Shown in pieces: positions 6,398-13,923 of a stretch of DNA of 17,067 nucleotides. The notes under the pieces are model-generated. The model was not told where the DNA came from, did not search any database, and saw only the letters and a program-made list of their open reading frames with translations. The DNA is from Spirochaetaceae bacterium (GTDB lineage: Bacteria; Spirochaetota; Spirochaetia; Sphaerochaetales; Sphaerochaetaceae): contig DMKZ01000154.1 in the NCBI GenBank assembly GCA_003454065.1, positions 1 to 17,067 of the forward strand, in the 5' to 3' direction. Numbering within the stretch: position 1 is the stretch's first letter; every line of letters starts with the position of its first letter. The position numbers and the translations under genes are program-made.

Positions 6398-6430
6398 GGG
6401 CGCTCCTGAAGACCACAGTTCCGATTTCGC
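6398..6430. repeat. Degenerate terminal segment of the same MITE family
   Basis: GGGCGCTCCTGAAGACC followed by ACAGTTCCGATTTCGC aligns with the first 33-34 bases of copy 2 and of reverse-complemented copy 1, with a handful of mismatches and one gap. The similarity stops at about 6430, just short of the stop of the HTH gene at 6444. This is probably a truncated third copy in the same orientation as copy 2, so the nuclease fragment is sandwiched between MITE ends. Confidence 0.5.
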
Positions 6431-6443
6431 AAAAATTATTCCA

Positions 6444-7073
6444 CTACACCTCCATCAGCATTTCGACCGGGCAATTAAGGGCTTTCGACAAGGCGATGAC
6501 GCTTTCCGCCCTAGCAGCGTTTATGTTTTTCACCCTCTGCTCGTATTGCTGAATCGTTCGAACTCGAACGCCGGACACTTCGGCTAATTCGTTTTGGGAA
6601 AGGCCAGCAGCAAGACGGTATCTTTTCAGATTCGTTTCATGCTTCCTGGAATTGTAAAGCTCCGTCATCTTGTCGCAAAATTGGGAGATATCCATTTCGT
6701 GATAAGGGTTATACATGGCAAGCACTTCCGCAATCGGAACGAACGAATTTATCTGCCCGAAAGTAAGATTGGTCTGCCATTGAAAATAAGCGAGAGCCCA
6801 TCCAGTCCAATACTCCGGACTTCGATTCGCAACCGGACGATATTCCTTTGCAAGCCCCTCGTCCCCCATAACCTCAAGTGCAAGCTCAACACCCGACTTT
6901 CCGGCGATTACCGATGATTCGCCTGATTCAAATCGTTTCGATATGTTTGATTCCAAAAATTTCTTATAAAATTCCTCAAGCTCCTGCTTCAAATCGTAAA
7001 TTGCGAAATCGAGCATTGAAGCGAGTGAAGATTGAGCCTTTGAAAGATAGCTCTTATCGTAAGCGCGGATCAT
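6444..7073 (-). CDS. HTH (XRE-type) protein, partner of DUF3990 (copy 2, intact)
   Basis: This 209-residue paralogue of the protein at 4424-5071 shares the start MIRAYDKSYLSKAQ. It also shares SKRFESGESSVIAGKSG (45-61), YWTGWALAYFQWQ (88-100) and YHEMDI (124-129), and a C-terminal HTH at 149-207 (GLSQNELAEVSGV, TIQQYEQR). An upstream in-frame start would add 24 residues, but the paralogue and the 20-bp overlap with the DUF3990 frame favour the ATG at 7073. It has no disabling mutation although its partner gene does. It may still act as a repressor or antitoxin, perhaps also towards copy 1; that is inference. Confidence 0.8.
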   Translation of the reverse strand: MIRAYDKSYLSKAQSSLASMLDFAIYDLKQELEEFYKKFLESNISKRFESGESSVIAGKSGVELALEVMGDEGLAKEYRPVANRSPEYWTGWALAYFQWQTNLTFGQINSFVPIAEVLAMYNPYHEMDISQFCDKMTELYNSRKHETNLKRYRLAAGLSQNELAEVSGVRVRTIQQYEQRVKNINAARAESVIALSKALNCPVEMLMEV

Positions 7074-7732
7074 CGGCTTTAATCCCCTCCTCCAGAATTT
7101 GGACAATATACAAATCACCAGACTGCCTCTTGTTTCTCTCGCCATCGAGATACTGCCGGCGCGCGCTCATGTCTCTATTCTCTTTCCTTGCAAACCATAC
7201 GGAAGATTCTGCCGCTTCGAAACCGACAAAGTGAATTGCTTCAAAAGCCTTCCTGCTTTTTAAGACAAACTGATTCCCAAGCCTTCCCAATTTCATTGCA
7301 TTGCCCAAGTTCCGCACGGAAATAGTGCCATTGATAAAATCCTGGGCGAACGAAAAATAACTATCATCCGCACGATAGCCAGTGATGATATCATAATCTT
7401 CATAAGGCGTGGAAAAGTTTTTAATAAGATAGCTCTTTTTGCCTCTTGCGCAAGTGCGGAGCTGATATCAAAAGTCCTGTTCTCAAGAAGAATCACAAGC
7501 CAATGAAGAATTGTGCATTCATCAGAATTCAAATCAAAAACAGAAGCCCGTCCATTTCGATTTTGTAAATGTTGGCATATCCACCGGCATTTTTTGAAAC
7601 GCCCCACTCTTTTGCCATATCTAATTCTTCCGTACAATAAAAGCCCAATCCATAATCGTTGCGAACCTTTCCGTATCCGAAAACAGGTTTCTCGATGATT
7701 GAGTTCGAACCATGATAGATTGTCTTTTTCAT
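7054..7732 (-). pseudogene. DUF3990 family gene (copy 2) inactivated by two frameshifts
   Basis: Three successive frames make up one DUF3990 protein. The first (7732 to about 7545) encodes MKKTIYHGSNSIIEKP, NDYGLGFYCTEELDMAKEW and YKIEMDGL. The second (about 7545-7440) continues SVFDLNSDECTILHWLVILL and FDISSALAQEA. The third (about 7440-7054) reads ARGKKSYLIKNF, TGYRADDSYFSFAQDF and LGRLGNQFVLKSRKAFE, and ends DDPRLR. The breaks are near 7540-7550 and 7433-7445, each explained by a change of one or two bases. All DUF3990 motifs seen in the intact copy 1 are present, so decay is recent. The downstream HTH gene overlaps it by 20 bp and is intact. Confidence 0.8.
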
Positions 7733-7738
7733 AACACT

Positions 7739-7768
7739 ATTATACTCCTAAAGATGTATAATTGACAA
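7739..7768 (-). promoter_or_regulatory. Promoter of the second DUF3990/HTH operon
   Basis: TTGTCA (7768-7763), an 18-bp spacer and TATAAT (7744-7739) on the minus strand lie just before the ATG at 7732. The expected transcription start would fall on or next to the ATG, giving a leaderless message. An AGGAG stretch lies inside the spacer, 12 bases before the ATG, and would be useful only if transcription starts further upstream. The palindrome of operon 1 is not conserved here. Confidence 0.4.
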
Positions 7769-7831
7769 GTATTACGCTTTATCTTTTAGTTTTTCAAAAA
7801 TTACGTCATCTTCTATCCGATGAAAAATTCT

Positions 7832-10351
7832 CTACTCAGACAGAAACATCCCCAAATACTTCCCTGTCTGGCTTCTCTCGCATCCACATATTCCCTCAGG
7901 AGTCCCAGCATAGACGATTTCACCGCCTTTATCGCCGCCATCGGGACCCATATCTATGATGTAATCGGCGTTTCCTATCACATCCAAGTCATGTTCGATG
8001 ACGACGACGGTGGCACCACTATCAATAAGCCTTTGAAACACAGCAAGCAAGGATTGGACATCAAGCGGATGAAGTCCTATCGTAGGCTCGTCGAAAACGA
8101 ATATCGCATCGGATTGCGTTTTCCCCATCTCCGAAGCCAGCTTCAACCTTTGCGCCTCCCCTCCGGACAAGCTCGGCGTAGCTTCGCCCAATGTCAAATA
8201 ACCCAAGCCCAAATCCTTCAGCACCTTCAGTTTCTGCCTTATGGGGGCGATATCCTTCAACACTCCGAATGCGCTGTTTATATCCATTGCCATTATCTGC
8301 GAAATCGTGTATTCCTCGTTCGGCTTGACGGCGCTTTTGACAACGTATCTTACCTTTTCGGATTCTTTGGAATACCTCGACCCATGGCAATCGGGACACG
8401 GTATGTCGACATCAGGCAAGAATTGGACATCAAGACTTATGCTGCCCGCTCCATCGCAAGTCGGGCACCTCAAGCATCCTGTATTGTATGAGAAGTCGCC
8501 TGCCTTGTAGTTCAGGTCAGCCGAACTCTTCATCTTTGAAAAAACTCTGCGCAATTCATCGTGAACATTCGCATAAGTAGCGACTGTCGAACGGATGTTC
8601 ACCCCTATAGGCGTCGCATCTATAAGCTTTATCTGCCTTATACCCTCGGCGCGAATGTCCTTTATGTGCTGCGGCAGCTTGTCGCCTGACAGCTTGCTTC
8701 GAACGGCTGGAACAAGGCTTTCCAACACGAATGTCGTCTTTCCCGATCCGGAAACTCCCGTTACGACAGTCATCCTCCCTTTCGGAATTCTGGCTTCTAA
8801 TGGTCGGACAGTATGAATTCTATCTGTTGAAAGGAATATTTCCCCATATTTGAAAACATCCTCATCAAGTTTCAGACGAATCGTCCTGTTTGCCTTGCCG
8901 GACAAGAACGGAGCGATTTTAGAACGTTCGTTCCTTATGGTATCGCCAATCGTTCCCTCGTTTATCACATGACCGCCGTTTCTGCCCGAATCAGGTCCCA
9001 ATTCGATTATCCAATCGGCTTCGGACAAAATGTTCGTATCGTGATCCACTAGAATTACTGAATTTCCATCGGACACAAGGTCATGCATCACCGCATTCAA
9101 ACCTTTGATGTTCGCGGGATGCAAACCGATCGAAGGCTCGTCAAGAACATAGAGAACGCCCGTCGTCCTGTTTCTGACGGAACGAGCCAACTGCATCCTC
9201 TGCCTTTCGCCAGTGGATAACGTCGAGGCAGCCCTATCAAGCGTCAGATAGCCTAAGCCCAAATCAATCAGCCTTTTCGCCACCGTGAAAAACGATTCGC
9301 AAATGGATTCCGCCATTGCTCTCATCTCCGAAGGCAAGCTACACGGCACGCCCCGCACCCAATCTATGGCATCCGACAATGTCATCTTGCAGACTTCATC
9401 AAGCGAGATGCCTCTCAACCTGGGACCTCTTGCTTTCTCGGAAAGCCTTGTTCCATGGCATTCGGGGCATACGCCTTCCTTCAGGAATTTCTCAACGCGC
9501 TTCATCCCCTTTTCGTCTTTGACTCTCGACAAGGCGTTTTCAACCGTGTAGATGGCATTGTAGTAGGTGAAATCCATTTCACCGGCGTCGCCCGTTTTCA
9601 TCTGGTAAACCATGTGATGCTTCTTAGGCTCGCCGTAAAAGACTATGTCCCGCTCTTTCTTGGAAAGCTTGTTGAACGGCACATCGGTCCTGACGCCCAG
9701 CTCGCGCGCTATGTCCTTCATCAAAGACCACATGAGAGTCTGCCAAGGCAGAACGGCTCCTTCATCGATCGTAAGGGTTTCATCTGGAACAAGCGTGGAT
9801 TCATCAACAGTCCGCACGGTCCCTACGCCATCGCATTTCGGGCACGCCCCTTGGGAATTGAAGGCAAGCTCCTCTGCGCCAGGAGCGTAAAATCGCTCGC
9901 CGCAAACCGGACAAGCCAATTCGCGTTCCGCTGCGACATTCAGAGACGGCTCCAGATAATGACCGTTAGGGCATTTATGGCTTGAAAGGCGTGAGAACAT
10001 CAATCTCAGGCTGTTCAGCAATTCCGTTCCAGTTCCGAAGGTCGAGCGTATGTTGGGCACGGCAGGCCTTTGATGCAATGCAAGCGAAGCCGGAACATAT
10101 AGAAGCTCGTCCACATCCGCCTTCGCAGCCTGCGTCATTCTCCTTCTGGTGTATGTGGAAAGCGATTCCAAATACCTTCTCGAACCTTCAGCATACAACA
10201 CCCCAAGCGCCAAAGAGGATTTTCCCGAACCTGAAACGCCGGCTATGCCGACGATCTTGTTCAACGGTATTTCTACATCTATGTTCTTGAGGTTATGGAC
10301 TCTTGCGCCCCTGACTATGATTTTATCGGGCTTCCCGCTTTTATCTTGCAT
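7832..10351 (-). CDS. uvrA: UvrA-type ABC ATPase, short class lacking the UvrB-binding region (UvrA2-like)
   Basis: This 839-residue tandem ABC protein recognises DNA in the UvrA manner. The first nucleotide-binding half has Walker [10 protein letters not shown] (38-46), signature LSTGERQR (378-385) and Walker [12 protein letters not shown] (402-412). The second half has GVSGSGKTT (532-540), LSGGEAQR (728-735) and [10 protein letters not shown] (753-762). Cysteine pairs mark the zinc modules (C147/C150, C170/C173, C295/C298, C629/C632, C652/C655). It is about 100 residues shorter than housekeeping UvrA, between the first Walker A and the signature, where the UvrB-binding domain sits. That is typical of UvrA2 paralogues linked to resistance or accessory DNA transactions. 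It follows dprA after 18 bp, so recQ-dprA-uvrA form one operon. The Shine-Dalgarno is weak, and a housekeeping uvrA is presumably elsewhere. Confidence 0.85.
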   Translation of the reverse strand: MQDKSGKPDKIIVRGARVHNLKNIDVEIPLNKIVGIAGVSGSGKSSLALGVLYAEGSRRYLESLSTYTRRRMTQAAKADVDELLYVPASLALHQRPAVPNIRSTFGTGTELLNSLRLMFSRLSSHKCPNGHYLEPSLNVAAERELACPVCGERFYAPGAEELAFNSQGACPKCDGVGTVRTVDESTLVPDETLTIDEGAVLPWQTLMWSLMKDIARELGVRTDVPFNKLSKKERDIVFYGEPKKHHMVYQMKTGDAGEMDFTYYNAIYTVENALSRVKDEKGMKRVEKFLKEGVCPECHGTRLSEKARGPRLRGISLDEVCKMTLSDAIDWVRGVPCSLPSEMRAMAESICESFFTVAKRLIDLGLGYLTLDRAASTLSTGERQRMQLARSVRNRTTGVLYVLDEPSIGLHPANIKGLNAVMHDLVSDGNSVILVDHDTNILSEADWIIELGPDSGRNGGHVINEGTIGDTIRNERSKIAPFLSGKANRTIRLKLDEDVFKYGEIFLSTDRIHTVRPLEARIPKGRMTVVTGVSGSGKTTFVLESLVPAVRSKLSGDKLPQHIKDIRAEGIRQIKLIDATPIGVNIRSTVATYANVHDELRRVFSKMKSSADLNYKAGDFSYNTGCLRCPTCDGAGSISLDVQFLPDVDIPCPDCHGSRYSKESEKVRYVVKSAVKPNEEYTISQIMAMDINSAFGVLKDIAPIRQKLKVLKDLGLGYLTLGEATPSLSGGEAQRLKLASEMGKTQSDAIFVFDEPTIGLHPLDVQSLLAVFQRLIDSGATVVVIEHDLDVIGNADYIIDMGPDGGDKGGEIVYAGTPEGICGCERSQTGKYLGMFLSE

Positions 10352-10369
10352 CGGTCATTCAGAGTCTCT

Positions 10370-11356
10370 TCAAAATTTAATGACTCGTTCCAAATCGTCG
10401 AGGGTGAATTTCTTCGCGCCGAATTTCGAGACCAGCTCTGCATTTCCGCTAGCATCGTCTTCGGGCCCGAATATCTTAGGATCAAGAACATAAACCTGTT
10501 TTCCGAACTCATAGGCATTCTTGGCAACATTCATGGCCTCGCCCTTGATAGGAGACTGCAAGACTATCACCTTATCGGAAAGCAACGCTTGAATCCTGTT
10601 GCGCCCCATTAGCGAAAAGGAAGTGAAGGATGTTCCGGGATGCTGTTCCGATAGCAAAAGGCCGCCTTTGGAAACAATTCTTTCAGCAAGGTCAGAGTCC
10701 TGAGGAGGACAAGCGTTGTCGATGCCGGAAGCCATAACCGCGATGGTCTTTCCCCCTGCTTGCAAACAGCCTTCATGCCCTGCTGTTTCGCATCCGGGCA
10801 TAAGCCCTCCGACAACCGCGTAACCCTTGGACACAGCCGATGCGGAAACCTTCCTGCCTGCTTCAATGGCATATTCGGAGCATTGCTTCGCACCGACGAC
10901 AGCACACGCCTTGACAGTGGAAAAAGCCGTGCCGACATCACCTTTGCAATACAAAACGCTTGGAATGACGCTACTTAACATCTTGCCTCCGCCAAGGCAC
11001 AAATACCTGCTATCCCTTATCTGCCATGGATAGACATCATCAAATCTCGTGCAATACGAAGCATTGCTGTTCTTCAACACTTCCTCGCAATGCCTGCATT
11101 TCTCCAACGCCTCATCTACCTGACTTCGCTCCATCCTCGAAAAATCAAAAGCCTGCTTCCGATCGCTTTTATTGATTTCCGACACCTTTTCCATAAAAGC
11201 ATCGAGAACGGCCCTGTCATAGACATCGGGCAATCCATCCAAAGAAAAGTCCTGAACGAGCCTCTCGATAGCATTGTTGCTGACGCCTTTCAGCATTTTA
11301 AGGAACAAGACGAACCTGTTTGTCTTCTCGTACGATATCTTTTTCAATTCAGCCAT
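10370..11356 (-). CDS. dprA: DprA/Smf-like DNA-processing protein (divergent)
   Basis: This 328-residue protein has a Rossmann-type DprA core: [45 protein letters not shown] and [14 protein letters not shown], then [19 protein letters not shown]. The family usually shows GSR, SGxAxGID and RNRxIAGLS; here the first is GAK and the second is altered to GGLMPGCET. This fits a divergent DprA subfamily rather than the competence form that loads RecA on incoming DNA. The N-terminal part has a CRHC pair and a YPWQI segment. The start ATG overlaps the recQ stop by 8 bp (ATGGCTGA), with AGGTGA well placed inside recQ, indicating translational coupling. I expect single-stranded DNA binding with RecQ, but this is inference. 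Confidence 0.85.
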   Translation of the reverse strand: MAELKKISYEKTNRFVLFLKMLKGVSNNAIERLVQDFSLDGLPDVYDRAVLDAFMEKVSEINKSDRKQAFDFSRMERSQVDEALEKCRHCEEVLKNSNASYCTRFDDVYPWQIRDSRYLCLGGGKMLSSVIPSVLYCKGDVGTAFSTVKACAVVGAKQCSEYAIEAGRKVSASAVSKGYAVVGGLMPGCETAGHEGCLQAGGKTIAVMASGIDNACPPQDSDLAERIVSKGGLLLSEQHPGTSFTSFSLMGRNRIQALLSDKVIVLQSPIKGEAMNVAKNAYEFGKQVYVLDPKIFGPEDDASGNAELVSKFGAKKFTLDDLERVIKF

Positions 11357-12977
11357 AGTTGTTCACCTGATATCCAATTTTATTTTTTTTGCCAACGCCA
11401 TTCAATATCATACAAATCTTCGCCAAAATAGAAAAACGTTTCCGTAAATGTCTCCTATTCGATTTCCGAATCAAGTACGCCTCGTGCACGCCCTCGAATA
11501 CCATGCGCCTATCGATATCCTTCAATGCGCCGAAGCATGGAATCAGCCAACTGCAAGGAACAACCTTGCTTCTCGTCCCGATAAGAGCCAATATCGCAGC
11601 ATTCTCATTAAAGACGCATCTAGTCTTACGCATGAAATCCGCTATCATTTCGCCCAAAGCATCCTTTTCACGCCTATTCAAACAGACATCGCAAGAATGG
11701 CACCCACGACCCTTGCTTTCCGAAAGTTCAATCGTTTCAAGCCTTTCCCCCATTTCCGCCAAAAGAGTCGCTCTAATGCAATCGCCACCTAAAAACGTCG
11801 AGAGCAGGAACATGCGCTTCTCTGATTTGCAAAACATCATTTCACTGCGCTTGACTATCGCCCACGACACGCTCGGGTCGCCGTCCCTGCCGATTCTACC
11901 CGACTCCTGGAGAAACGCCGACACACTGTCCGGCAAGCAAAAATGAATGGATGTCCTTATATTGCTCTTATCCATGCCCATCCCATAGGCGCATGTCGCC
12001 ACCAGAACCGCATCGTCGGAATATCTGAACCAATCCTCGATTCGCTCACGCTCCTTCTTGCCGAATCCAGCATGATAGCATCCGACAGGATAATCCGGGT
12101 ATTTTGACCTTATGAAATTTCCAAGTGCCTCCACCTTGGTTCTGCTGTTGCAGAAAACAACGCACGGTCTCTCACAAGATGCAAGAATAGCGGCAATCGC
12201 CTGCATCCTCGAAACAGCAATAGCGCGCCTGTATTCTATATTCTTCCTATCCGAACTGAACGTCAGCCTTGTTAGCGAGCGCGGCCTATGCAAAATCCTG
12301 GCAAAGCCGGATATCGTTTCCTCATTGGCCGTAGCTGTGAATGCCAAGACCCTCTTTACATCCAAAAGCGCCAGAGCATCGCCAAGACGCAACATTGCGG
12401 GTCTGAACGTATCACCCCATTGCGGAATCGTATGAGCCTCATCGAAAACCACGCTTGCACCCGTCAATTTGGCGAGCGAATTCAGCACCTGCTCCTGCAT
12501 AAGCGTTTCGGGGTTTGTCATCACGACCTTAACACGCCCGGAGCCGATAGCGGACAGGGCATCCGCCCTCTGACCTTTAGTCTGGCCTCCACGCAAAACC
12601 GCAACATCTATGCCCGCCTTCCTGAAGCGCCTGATCTGATCGTTCATAAGGGACAGCAAAGGGTAAACGATCACCACCACCCCTCCGCAAGCGAGCGCAT
12701 AATACATGAAGCACAGCGTTTTGCCCGCTCCCGTAGGAAGAACAGCGAAAACGTCGTCGTAGCATCCCATAACCTTCTCCAGCACCTGCCGCTGCTGGGG
12801 GCGAAGCGACGGAACGCCGAGGCGGGCTACAATATGATTGTCAATTTCATAAGGCTTCTTGCCCAACGTTTCCTTTTCGCCACATATAAAATCACACATA
12901 CCATTTATAGACGACAAAAACGCGGAATTGTCACAAGTGCGAAAAATCCGGCTATGTCCGAATAAATGACTGATCAT
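11349..12977 (-). CDS. recQ: RecQ-family ATP-dependent 3'-5' DNA helicase
   Basis: This 542-residue superfamily 2 helicase shows a QRQ-type Q motif (62-64), Walker A LPTGAGKT (80-87), DEAH box FDEAH (178-182), FTATA (213-217) and the arginine-finger motif QESGRIGRDG (357-366). A RecQ zinc-binding set (C400, then CHSCDVC at 426-432) is also present. There is no obvious HRDC domain at the C-terminus, where the remaining ~110 residues are basic and unassigned. It is first in the recQ-dprA-uvrA operon. The start is uncertain: the ATG at 12977 lies inside a perfect palindrome belonging to an inserted element, while the ATG at 12899 (residue 27) lies outside it. Neither has a good Shine-Dalgarno, so the insertion may have altered the 5' end. 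Role in unwinding is by family. Confidence 0.9.
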   Translation of the reverse strand: MISHLFGHSRIFRTCDNSAFLSSINGMCDFICGEKETLGKKPYEIDNHIVARLGVPSLRPQQRQVLEKVMGCYDDVFAVLPTGAGKTLCFMYYALACGGVVVIVYPLLSLMNDQIRRFRKAGIDVAVLRGGQTKGQRADALSAIGSGRVKVVMTNPETLMQEQVLNSLAKLTGASVVFDEAHTIPQWGDTFRPAMLRLGDALALLDVKRVLAFTATANEETISGFARILHRPRSLTRLTFSSDRKNIEYRRAIAVSRMQAIAAILASCERPCVVFCNSRTKVEALGNFIRSKYPDYPVGCYHAGFGKKERERIEDWFRYSDDAVLVATCAYGMGMDKSNIRTSIHFCLPDSVSAFLQESGRIGRDGDPSVSWAIVKRSEMMFCKSEKRMFLLSTFLGGDCIRATLLAEMGERLETIELSESKGRGCHSCDVCLNRREKDALGEMIADFMRKTRCVFNENAAILALIGTRSKVVPCSWLIPCFGALKDIDRRMVFEGVHEAYLIRKSNRRHLRKRFSILAKICMILNGVGKKNKIGYQVNNYG

Positions 12978-13191
12978 TTATTCAGCCATATCCAGTCGCC
13001 GGATATGCGTCGGATATGCGCGCTCCAGGGCAAAAACCCATTTGGATAGGCATACAACGTAATCGCGGATGCGAAGCACCGTAAGATACAAAGCCTCATC
13101 CTGCATTAGGGTTTCCTCCCCGAAACGCGCCTCTCCGGCACCTCTCCGGCTCCACGGCCCTGTCCTATCAGTCGAACTTTCGGACATAGCC
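12950..13191. mobile_element. 242-bp element bounded by 13-bp inverted repeats, containing dispersed repeat B copy 2
   Basis: GGCTATGTCCGAA (12950-12962) and its exact complement TTCGGACATAGCC (13179-13191) bound the segment. Inside, 12985-13111 read on the minus strand aligns with repeat B copy 1 (4333-4424). Also inside are two tandem copies of CCTCTCCGGC(A/T) (13130-13151). No target duplication is visible at the borders. A 71-codon open frame on the minus strand crosses the element (12978-13193), but its counterpart in the other repeat copy is broken by a stop, so I do not call a gene. The left end overlaps the apparent 5' end of recQ. Confidence 0.5.
12960..12983. promoter_or_regulatory. 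Perfect palindrome over the apparent recQ start
   Basis: GAATAAATGA and TCATTTATTC are exact inverted arms of 10 bp around CTGA. Looser complementarity extends outward to CCGGC (12948) and GCCGG (13002), giving a hairpin of about 55 bp. The recQ ATG at 12977-12975 lies within it. It could be an operator, a translation-blocking hairpin, a terminator for upstream transcription, or simply the end structure of the inserted element. Confidence 0.45.
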
Positions 13192-13218
13192 AAGAAATTT
13201 TGAAAAAGGTCTCAATAA

Positions 13219-13254
13219 TAAAATAAAAAAGCTTCCCCATCAAAGAGGAAGCCA
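13219..13254 (-). terminator. Intrinsic terminator after the beta-barrel gene
   Basis: On the minus strand GCTTCC (13252-13247) pairs with GGAAGC (13236-13231) around a 10-nt loop, followed by TTTTTTATTTTATT. It lies about 45 bp after the stop of the gene at 13296. It closes the transcription unit containing the PGK-TPI fusion and the membrane protein, and separates it from the recQ operon. Confidence 0.8.
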
Positions 13255-13295
13255 AAATTTTATGTGATCAAGCAATCTTGCTTAAGGCGATAGAA

Positions 13296-13895
13296 CTAGA
13301 ACCTTGCTCCTATGCCCAATGACCCGACAAAGCAGACGTCGGAGCTATCCTTATACCATGCTATGCCGAGATCGGCCGTCCCGTATAACGGCGTCTTGGT
13401 TCCTTCGCTTCTTAAGACCGCACCCAGCATATACAGAGTCGGATCTGCGGAATTGGTGACAAGCTTGTATTCGCCGACCAATCCGAGATAGGTGTCGTTA
13501 TATTGGTTCTGAGGCGTCGCCCTCATTATCTTGAACAAGAACTCATCTCGAACCTTCAACTCGAAAAGCATTTTCCTCCTGGTATCAGAGCCTGAAACAT
13601 TCGCAAATTCAGCGCCGATGCCCAAAGATGCCACATCCTTGATTATGCTCGTCTGAACGCTAACCGATGGCATTCCTCCGAAATGAACCACTTTTTCACC
13701 GTCGAAAGTCCCATAAATACCGATTCCGAATCCGAGTTTGAACCCCTCTTCGACCGGCGACTGATATACGGCGGCACCACCTGGCTGGGCAGTCGTGACC
13801 TCTTGCTGAGACGCCGACGCTCCTAAATTCATCGAAAACGCAGATGCGCACACACCCGAAAGCAAAACGAAAAACAATATTTTTCTGTTCAGCAT
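13296..13895 (-). CDS. Exported beta-barrel-like outer-membrane protein of unknown function
   Basis: This 199-residue protein has a signal peptide (MLNRKILFFVLLSGVCASAFS, basic start then a hydrophobic core; cleavage likely near residues 18-22). A short Ala/Gln/Thr-rich segment follows, then alternating glycine/aromatic strands such as LGFGIGIYGTF, ASLGIGAEF, TYLGLVGEYKL and VGSLGIGARF. The C-terminal Phe after alternating hydrophobics is the usual outer-membrane insertion signal, which implies a diderm cell. GAAGGG precedes the ATG at 13895 by 4-5 bases. It starts 28 bp after the PGK-TPI stop and probably shares its transcript. I do not recognise the family. Confidence 0.7.
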   Translation of the reverse strand: MLNRKILFFVLLSGVCASAFSMNLGASASQQEVTTAQPGGAAVYQSPVEEGFKLGFGIGIYGTFDGEKVVHFGGMPSVSVQTSIIKDVASLGIGAEFANVSGSDTRRKMLFELKVRDEFLFKIMRATPQNQYNDTYLGLVGEYKLVTNSADPTLYMLGAVLRSEGTKTPLYGTADLGIAWYKDSSDVCFVGSLGIGARF

Positions 13896-13923
13896 AGAAC
13901 CCTTCTTTTTGAAAAACCTCTTT

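Noticed and set aside
7820..10493. Many plus-strand ORFs opposite uvrA and dprA
   Set aside because: They are antisense shadows of well-conserved minus-strand genes and show no family motifs.
12978..13193. 71-codon minus-strand ORF upstream of recQ
   Set aside because: It lies wholly over the inverted-repeat element and dispersed repeat B; the other copy of the repeat has an in-frame stop and a gap, there is no Shine-Dalgarno, and no known motif.
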